Shown piece after piece: positions 14,855-19,576 of a stretch of DNA of 19,576 nt. The notes beneath the pieces are model-generated. The model searched no databases, was not told where the DNA came from, and saw only the letters and a list, made by a program, of their open reading frames with translations. Position numbers and translations under genes: made by a program. Origin of the DNA: Lachnospiraceae bacterium. Lineage in GTDB: Bacteria; Bacillota; Clostridia; Lachnospirales; Lachnospiraceae. How positions within the stretch are numbered: the first letter of the stretch is position 1; each line of letters opens with the position of its first letter. The stretch spans positions 1 to 19,576 of the forward strand of contig CAAFZP010000128.1 of assembly GCA_900767585.1 (NCBI GenBank). The letters run 5' to 3'.

Positions 14855-17290
14855 CTATAAATCTACGATTGTGACGCCGTATTCCCCTTCGCCGAATTCG
14901 CCGGAGCGGTAGGACTGCACGAGCGGATGCTTCTTCAAATAAGCCCAGATGCCTTTTCGCAAAGCTCCGGTACCCTTGCCATGAATGATCGTGACGCGGG
15001 AAATGTGTGCCAATACAGCATCATCGAGATATTTGTCTATCTCAAAACATGCTTCGTCCACGGTTTTTCCCATGACGTTCAGTTCCGGAGAAAATGTCAT
15101 GGACTTGCTGACGGACGTATGGTCGCCGCCGGCACGCCGCCCTGCATATTTCTGCTTTTCGCCATTGACGGAGACGGTACTTTCCGGTATGATCAGCAGA
15201 TCGGAGATCGGCAGCATGGAGTTTAAGATGCCCATCTGCACGCCGGCAATGCCTTTGCTGTCCGGCAGTTTCGTGATGGTTCCGCGCGTTCCCATGCTCA
15301 AAACCTGCACGGTATCCCCGATATGGAAGTCAGATGCTTTGTGGTTTGAGGTCTGCTTCTTCGTCTCTTTCGCACCGGACTTTTCGTAATCTTTGATTTT
15401 GTTCCGGAGGCTGCTTCGCTTTTCTTCCATGGTACGCATGTCAGCTTTGTTTGGATTGCTGCGCCATTTGTTGTAATCGCGAATCGCCTGGTCTGCGGTT
15501 TCCTTGGCTTCCTCGATGATATCTCTGGCTTCTTCCCGCGCTTTCTTCAGGATTTCTGCTTTCTTTGTATCGAGGTTTTCTTCTTTTGTTTTCAGTGATT
15601 CTTTCAGATCTTCAATCTCTTTTTTGTATGCTTCAATCGCTTTTTCATCCTCTTCCATGGATCGCTTGCTTTTCTCTAGATCTGCAAGCAATGTCTCCAT
15701 GTCGACGGCATCGCTGTCAATCTGTTCTTTTGCGGAGTTGATGATATAATTCGGCAGGCCAAGCTTGCTTGCGATGGCAAATGCATTCGACTTGCCGGGG
15801 ATTCCAATCGTCAGTTTATAGGTCGGACGGAGCGTTGCCACGTCGAATTCGCAGGATGCATTTTCTACCCCATCGGTAGAAAGCGCATAGGTTTTCAGTT
15901 CGCTGTAATGTGTCGTTGCCATGCAGCGGGCGCCCATGCTTTTCAGATAATTTAAGATGGAGACCGCGAGTGCCGCGCCCTCGACCGGATCGGTTCCGCC
16001 GCCCGGCTCGTCAAACAGGCATAGCGTGTTCGGTGTTGCATGCTGCACGATATAGACGATGTTGCTCATGTGAGAGGAGAACGTCGATAAGTTCTGCTCG
16101 ATACTCTGCTCGTCACCGATATCTGCGAAGATATCATCGAAGACAGCCAGACGGGATTCCTCCATCGCCGGGATATGCAGACCGGCCTGCCCCATGAGAG
16201 AAAAAAGTCCGAGTGTCTTCAAGGATACAGTCTTACCACCGGTATTCGGACCTGTGATAATGAGCAGGTTGTATGTCTCACCAAGCCGGATATCGACCGG
16301 TACAACCGAGTGCTTCTCCAGCAATGGATGGCGTCCCTGCCGGATGTCGATGATACCGTCGGTGTTGAAAATCGGACGTGTGCTGTTTGTAGCGCGGGCG
16401 AATTTCGCTTTTGCAAATATAAAGTCCAGATCGGTCAGTAATTCCAGATCATAGGCGATGTCAGAGACATAAGTGGCTGCCTGCGTGCTTAAAGTCTCCA
16501 GTATTTTCTCGATTTCCAGTAATTCCTCATTCGCGAGCTCTTTGATCTGGTTGTTCAGATTCACGACAGCCATTGGCTCGATGAAGAGGGTAGAGCCGGT
16601 CGAGGACTGGTCATGAATCATACCCGGAAATTTCGAGCGGTATTCCTGCTTGACCGGAATACAGTATCTTCCGTTTCGCATCGTGATAAGCGAATCCTGC
16701 AGCTGGTCACGGTTTGCATCGCTTTTGATGATTTTGTCGAGTTGTTGATGGAGCTTATCGTTAGTCAGACGAATTTCACGTCTGATATTTTTTAAGCCGG
16801 AGCTTGCATCGTCCGCGTATTCATTTTCGGATAAGATACAACGCGTGATCTCGGATGCAATATGCTCGAGTGGCAGCAGCATATTGAAACGCTCGGTCAG
16901 GGAATCGTTGGTTGTCTGTGACACCGGTTCCTGGTTGCGGCTGGCGAGAGCCTCGGTCAGATCGGAACCGTCCCCGTACTGTTTGGCAGCTTTTGCAACC
17001 TGCAGGACAGCTGCGATGTCAAGCAGCTCCTGTGAAGTGAGCGTACCCTGAACCTCCAGGCGTTTGATGGAGGCACCGATATCGCGCAGCCCGGAAAAGC
17101 TGATATTTCCGTGGCGGTTCAAGCGGTTTAATGCGTCGTTTGTTTCTTCCTGTAATTTGCGGATAACGTCGATATCACGCTGTGGTTTCATGCGGTCGAT
17201 GCGCCGTTTCGCCATAGGCGATGTCGCGTATTCTGTTACCATTGACAATATTTTATTGAATTCGAGTATTCGTAAACTTCGTTTGTTCAT
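14855..17290 (-). CDS. mutS2: MutS2 (MutS-like ATPase with Smr domain)
   Basis: An 811-residue MutS2, slightly longer than the Bacillus protein. MutS2 acts on branched DNA to suppress homologous recombination and, in Bacillus, also splits collided ribosomes; it is not a mismatch-repair factor. It has a core/clamp region (about 1-310), Walker A GPNTGGKT (347-354), Walker B LCLFDEPGGGTDP (423-435), the ATTHYSELK segment, a long coiled coil (about 525-640), a KOW-like domain (about 656-700) and a C-terminal Smr domain (about 735-811) with HGKGTGALRKG. The Smr entry motif reads LNVMG (737-741) where LDLRG is canonical. AAAGGA precedes the ATG. Confidence 0.95.
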   Translation of the reverse strand: MNKRSLRILEFNKILSMVTEYATSPMAKRRIDRMKPQRDIDVIRKLQEETNDALNRLNRHGNISFSGLRDIGASIKRLEVQGTLTSQELLDIAAVLQVAKAAKQYGDGSDLTEALASRNQEPVSQTTNDSLTERFNMLLPLEHIASEITRCILSENEYADDASSGLKNIRREIRLTNDKLHQQLDKIIKSDANRDQLQDSLITMRNGRYCIPVKQEYRSKFPGMIHDQSSTGSTLFIEPMAVVNLNNQIKELANEELLEIEKILETLSTQAATYVSDIAYDLELLTDLDFIFAKAKFARATNSTRPIFNTDGIIDIRQGRHPLLEKHSVVPVDIRLGETYNLLIITGPNTGGKTVSLKTLGLFSLMGQAGLHIPAMEESRLAVFDDIFADIGDEQSIEQNLSTFSSHMSNIVYIVQHATPNTLCLFDEPGGGTDPVEGAALAVSILNYLKSMGARCMATTHYSELKTYALSTDGVENASCEFDVATLRPTYKLTIGIPGKSNAFAIASKLGLPNYIINSAKEQIDSDAVDMETLLADLEKSKRSMEEDEKAIEAYKKEIEDLKESLKTKEENLDTKKAEILKKAREEARDIIEEAKETADQAIRDYNKWRSNPNKADMRTMEEKRSSLRNKIKDYEKSGAKETKKQTSNHKASDFHIGDTVQVLSMGTRGTITKLPDSKGIAGVQMGILNSMLPISDLLIIPESTVSVNGEKQKYAGRRAGGDHTSVSKSMTFSPELNVMGKTVDEACFEIDKYLDDAVLAHISRVTIIHGKGTGALRKGIWAYLKKHPLVQSYRSGEFGEGEYGVTIVDL

Positions 17291-17324
17291 AGTTTGTTCC
17301 TTTATATAAAGATAGTATAAAATT

Positions 17325-17353
17325 AAGATAGCATATATTTAGAATACTTACAA
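17325..17353 (-). promoter_or_regulatory. Possible mutS2 promoter
   Basis: TTGTAA (17348-17353) and TATCTT (17325-17330) on the minus strand are 17 bases apart, each matching consensus at four of six positions. The region is AT-rich and another -10-like TATACT lies at 17314-17319, so the exact promoter is uncertain. Confidence 0.3.
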
Positions 17354-17362
17354 GAAATCGAC

Positions 17363-17391
17363 TTGACTTTAGTACATATATTTACTAAAAT
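17363..17391 (+). promoter_or_regulatory. Promoter reading antisense through the XRE gene
   Basis: TTGACT (17363-17368) and TAAAAT (17386-17391) lie 17 bases apart, each five of six to consensus. Transcription would start near 17398, run antisense across the whole repressor gene, and could continue into the LRR surface-protein gene at 17767. The repressor-type palindrome at 17369-17388 occupies its spacer exactly. Confidence 0.5.
17369..17388. promoter_or_regulatory. Palindromic operator O3 (TTAGTA-N8-TACTAA)
   Basis: Perfect 6+8+6 palindrome arms, identical to those of the operator at 17689-17708. It sits 35 bases past the XRE gene's stop codon, inside the spacer of the plus-strand promoter and 16 bases upstream of the possible mutS2 -35 box. 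Confidence 0.6.
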
Positions 17392-17422
17392 TAAAAACAG
17401 ATGGACGATTCAAAACAAAGGC

Positions 17423-17638
17423 TTAGAGTTTATTGCTCAGTCCAAGTATATAGTCGGAGGAAACATGATACAATTGGCACAGGGATAGAAGATGGCGGAT
17501 TGGCAATTCGTTGGCACCGCGCTCATAGCGTGCGTACATTGTCTGGGATGTACCAAGATAGTTGGCGACATATTCCTGCGTGTAATCATGATCCTCTCTT
17601 AAATTTTTGATTCGTTCAACATATTTTTTATTATCCAT
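17423..17638 (-). CDS. Small XRE-family transcriptional regulator
   Basis: A 71-residue protein that is almost only a helix-turn-helix domain of the Cro/C1 (XRE) type: KNLREDHDYTQEYVANYLG, then SQTMYARYERGANELP with the recognition helix (about 30-40), and LLSLCQLYHVSSDYILGLSNK. The ATG at MDNKK is preferred over an in-frame start nine codons upstream because AAGGTG lies six bases before it. Such short regulators usually dimerise and bind palindromes. Three matching palindromes surround the gene, two in its promoter region, which points to autorepression. It lies upstream of mutS2 on the same strand and divergent from the LRR gene. Confidence 0.9.
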   Translation of the reverse strand: MDNKKYVERIKNLREDHDYTQEYVANYLGTSQTMYARYERGANELPIRHLLSLCQLYHVSSDYILGLSNKL

Positions 17639-17650
17639 AATTTCACCTTG

Positions 17651-17679
17651 TTTATACAATAGCATAGTAAAGAAATGTA
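17651..17679 (-). promoter_or_regulatory. Possible promoter of the XRE gene
   Basis: TACATT (17674-17679) and TATAAA (17651-17656) on the minus strand are 17 bases apart. The -35 box is weak. Operator O1 (17664-17683) would cover the -35 box and part of the spacer, consistent with repression. Confidence 0.35.
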
Positions 17680-17683
17680 CTAT
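17664..17683. promoter_or_regulatory. Palindromic operator O1 (ATAGTA-N8-TACTAT)
   Basis: Perfect six-base arms around an eight-base spacer, the same geometry as O2 and O3 with one outer base pair changed in both arms symmetrically. It lies 26 bases upstream of the XRE start codon, and its centre is 25 bases from that of O2. Confidence 0.55.
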
Positions 17684-17688
17684 CCTTA

Positions 17689-17708
17689 TTAGTAAATATT
17701 TTTACTAA
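17689..17708. promoter_or_regulatory. Palindromic operator O2 (TTAGTA-N8-TACTAA)
   Basis: Arms identical to O3; the match extends to TTAGTAAA-TATT-TTTACTAA, an eight-base perfect palindrome. It sits in the divergent region between the XRE gene and the LRR surface-protein gene, next to O1, so bound dimers could contact each other. Confidence 0.6.
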
Positions 17709-17766
17709 TTGTTGTATGCAGGGAAAGAAGAAAACATGTATATGGAGAGCAGAAGGAGGAAAAAGT

Positions 17767-19576
17767 ATGAGAAGAACAAAAAGATTTGCAAGCTTTGCTC
17801 TGGCGGCATGCATGGGCGTAAGCTTGCTGGTGAACGTTCCGGCAGGGACGGTGTCGGCGGCGGAACCGGAGAAGACGGTGACTTCATTGGTGGAAGGCAT
17901 GACGGAAGAAGCAGTGCCGGGTGCCACAGGGACGGATGCAGAAGTGCTGAATGAGACACAGGAAGTTGTGTATGATGACAGTGAAGCGGATGCAAACGGA
18001 TTTGTATGGGACGGAACCACGCTTGTAAAGTATGTTGGTGAGGGTGGATATGTAAAGATCCCGGTAGGATGTACGCTTATTGGAGCTGATGCGTTTTCTG
18101 AATGTAGCGGCTTGACAAGTATCGAGATTCCGTCGAGTGTAACGGGTATTGGAGATGGAGCATTTTATGGCTGTAGCGGCTTGACAAGCATCGAGATTCC
18201 GTCGAGTGAAACGAGTATTGGATATTATACATTTGCTAGATGTACTGGTTTGACAAGCATTAAGATCCCGTCAAGTGTAGAGAGGATTGATGATTTTGCA
18301 TTTTTGGGCTGCAGCGGCTTGACAAGCATCGAGATTCCGTCGAGTGTAACGGGTATTGGATGGAGTGCATTTGCTGACTGTAGCGGTTTGACAAGCATCG
18401 TTGTATCCCCGGAGAACCCATATTATTCAAGCGAGGGAAACTGCAATGCAATCATTTGTAACAACGTAGGTAACGATGATAGACTATTGATTAGAGGATG
18501 CGAGAATACAAAGATTCCGTCGAATGTAACGTATATTGGAGATTATGCATTTTCCGGCTGCAGTGGCTTGACAAGCATCGAGATCCCGTCGAGTGTAAAG
18601 AGTATTGGATGGTATGCATTTAGAGGTTGCAGCGGCTTGACAAGCATTGAGATTCCGTCGAGTGTAACGCGTATTGATAGATATGCATTTTTGGGTTGCA
18701 GCGGCTTGACAAGCATCGAGATTCCGTCGAGTGTAACGTATATTGGAGATCATGCATTTTATGGTTGTAGCAATCTGACAAGTATCGAGATTCCGTCGAG
18801 CGTAACGAGTATTGTAGATGGTGCATTTGACGAATCCGGTCTGAGAACAATTTACGGCACATCAGGTTCTTATGCAGAATCATTTGCAAAGAAAAACCAT
18901 TATGAATTTATAGATCCTGCAAAGCCGGTAGTGACACCGGACGTCACCACCTCCTACCGCACCCACGTCCAGAAAGACGGCTGGCAGGGATTTGTTACAA
19001 ACGGTACGATGAGCGGAACAAGCGGACAGGCAAAGCGTCTTGAAGGTATCGAGATCAAGGTAGAAGGAAACAAAAATCTTGGAATCCAGTATTCTACACA
19101 TTGCCAGACATATGGCTGGCTTCCTTGGTCATCAAATGGCGAGATGAACGGAACCCAGGCAGAGGCAAAGCGTCTCGAGGCAATCAAGATTCAGTTGACC
19201 GGTGCAGATAAGGACAAGTACGATGTATATTATCGCGTGCATGCACAGTCTTACGGCTGGCTCGGCTGGGCGAAGAATGGCGAGTGCGCAGGTACAGCTG
19301 GACAGGCGAAGAGACTCGAGGGGATCCAGATCGTCGTTGTAAAGCGTGGCGCCCCGGCACCGGGACTTTCTTATGCAGGTGTCAATGTGACATCAAATGC
19401 AAACAGCGGCAAGCCATATGTATCCTCGATTGCCGGAGACATTGTGATCCCGGGTGATGCAAATGGAACAAATATCATGTACAAGACACATGTCCAAAGC
19501 TTCGGCTGGCAGAACTGGGTATTGAACGGTACGATGAGCGGAACAAGCGGCAAGGCAAAGAGACTCGAAGGCATCA
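17767..19576 (+). CDS. Secreted LRR (BspA-like) and ChW-repeat surface protein, 3' end missing
   Basis: At least 603 residues, open to the window end. A signal peptide (about 1-31) has Arg-Lys, a hydrophobic stretch and cleavage predicted after VSA. An acidic linker (33-78) leads to a BspA-type LRR array (LRR_5, about 101-356) with the 23-residue unit CSGLTSIEIPSSVTxIGxxAFxG, interrupted by an island (about 212-248). A linker then gives ChW repeats (clostridial hydrophobic, conserved Trp), beginning near 397, 442, 489 and 572, each with the pattern THxQxxGW...NG...SGxAKRLEGI. AAGGAGG seven bases before ATG fixes the start. Such proteins are exported and thought to bind host or cell-wall ligands; the anchor would lie beyond the window. 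The ORF is visible only as a partial gene. Confidence 0.92.
   Translation, partial: MRRTKRFASFALAACMGVSLLVNVPAGTVSAAEPEKTVTSLVEGMTEEAVPGATGTDAEVLNETQEVVYDDSEADANGFVWDGTTLVKYVGEGGYVKIPVGCTLIGADAFSECSGLTSIEIPSSVTGIGDGAFYGCSGLTSIEIPSSETSIGYYTFARCTGLTSIKIPSSVERIDDFAFLGCSGLTSIEIPSSVTGIGWSAFADCSGLTSIVVSPENPYYSSEGNCNAIICNNVGNDDRLLIRGCENTKIPSNVTYIGDYAFSGCSGLTSIEIPSSVKSIGWYAFRGCSGLTSIEIPSSVTRIDRYAFLGCSGLTSIEIPSSVTYIGDHAFYGCSNLTSIEIPSSVTSIVDGAFDESGLRTIYGTSGSYAESFAKKNHYEFIDPAKPVVTPDVTTSYRTHVQKDGWQGFVTNGTMSGTSGQAKRLEGIEIKVEGNKNLGIQYSTHCQTYGWLPWSSNGEMNGTQAEAKRLEAIKIQLTGADKDKYDVYYRVHAQSYGWLGWAKNGECAGTAGQAKRLEGIQIVVVKRGAPAPGLSYAGVNVTSNANSGKPYVSSIAGDIVIPGDANGTNIMYKTHVQSFGWQNWVLNGTMSGTSGKAKRLEGI
18103..18834 (+). 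repeat. 69-base LRR-coding tandem repeats
   Basis: About nine units of 23 codons. The first half of each (encoding CSGLTSIEIPSS) is nearly identical in DNA, for example GGCTTGACAAGCAT recurring. Differences cluster in the second half, at the residues flanking Ile-Gly/Asp and Ala-Phe. The near identity indicates recent duplication or recombination. An island without the unit lies at roughly 18400-18510. Confidence 0.9.
18955..19576 (+). repeat. ChW repeats within the surface protein
   Basis: Four repeats begin near 18955, 19090, 19231 and 19480, and the last is cut by the window end. Each encodes a Trp after Gly (GW), a second aromatic or Trp three residues on, NGxMxGT and AKRLEGI/AKRLEAI. 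They match the clostridial ChW family, seen mainly in secreted proteins of Clostridia. Confidence 0.85.

Noticed and set aside
17401..17610. 69-codon plus-strand ORF opposite the XRE gene
   Set aside because: No ribosome binding site and no recognisable protein. It is the shadow of the XRE gene, although a transcript across it is plausible.
18103..18834. Diversity-generating retroelement variable region
   Set aside because: No template repeat or reverse transcriptase is seen, and changes are spread over many repeat units, not confined to adenine positions of one C-terminal segment.

Overview
The window most likely comes from a low-to-mid G+C, Gram-positive anaerobe of the Clostridia, probably Lachnospiraceae. 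This rests on Clostridia-like proteins, strong AGGAGG ribosome binding sites, a Sua5-RpiB pair next to the F-ATPase operon, and a leucine-rich-repeat surface protein carrying clostridial ChW repeats. The family assignment is inferred from protein character, not from a marker gene.

Positions 1-1648 (minus strand) carry the end of a housekeeping cluster: Sua5-type threonylcarbamoyl-AMP synthase (tRNA t6A synthesis), ribose-5-phosphate isomerase B, and the first codons of an unidentified gene that leaves the window. A divergent promoter region (1649-1804) then opens a complete F-type ATP synthase operon on the plus strand (1805-9025): atpZ-like, atpI, atpB, atpE, atpF, atpH, atpA, atpG, atpD, a 150-base gap, atpC, and a strong intrinsic terminator. 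The c subunit has the full set of residues that bind Na+ in known sodium-translocating rotors, with Thr for Ser at one position. The machine is therefore predicted to be Na+-coupled.

Positions 9103-10921 are accessory. They hold a tandem 63-base repeat whose hairpin stems are conserved, another pair of hairpins, one two-TM protein of uncertain (DUF3137-like) family, and a roughly 345-base fold-back element. The element has long imperfect inverted arms around a highly structured GC-rich core.

Positions 10922-17290 (minus strand) read, in transcription order: mutS2, an OmpR-family response regulator, a HAMP-type sensor kinase whose start codon abuts the regulator's stop codon, and two tandem AIM24-family paralogues. 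The close spacing suggests that the regulator and kinase are co-transcribed, and perhaps the AIM24 genes too.

Positions 17291-19576 hold a small XRE-family repressor gene with three copies of a palindrome, WTAGTA-N8-TACTAW. Two lie in its own promoter region, and one fills the spacer of a good outward-facing promoter that reads antisense through the repressor gene. Beyond it is a secreted LRR (BspA-like) plus ChW-repeat protein that runs off the end of the window. Together they look like a small regulatory switch next to a surface-protein gene.
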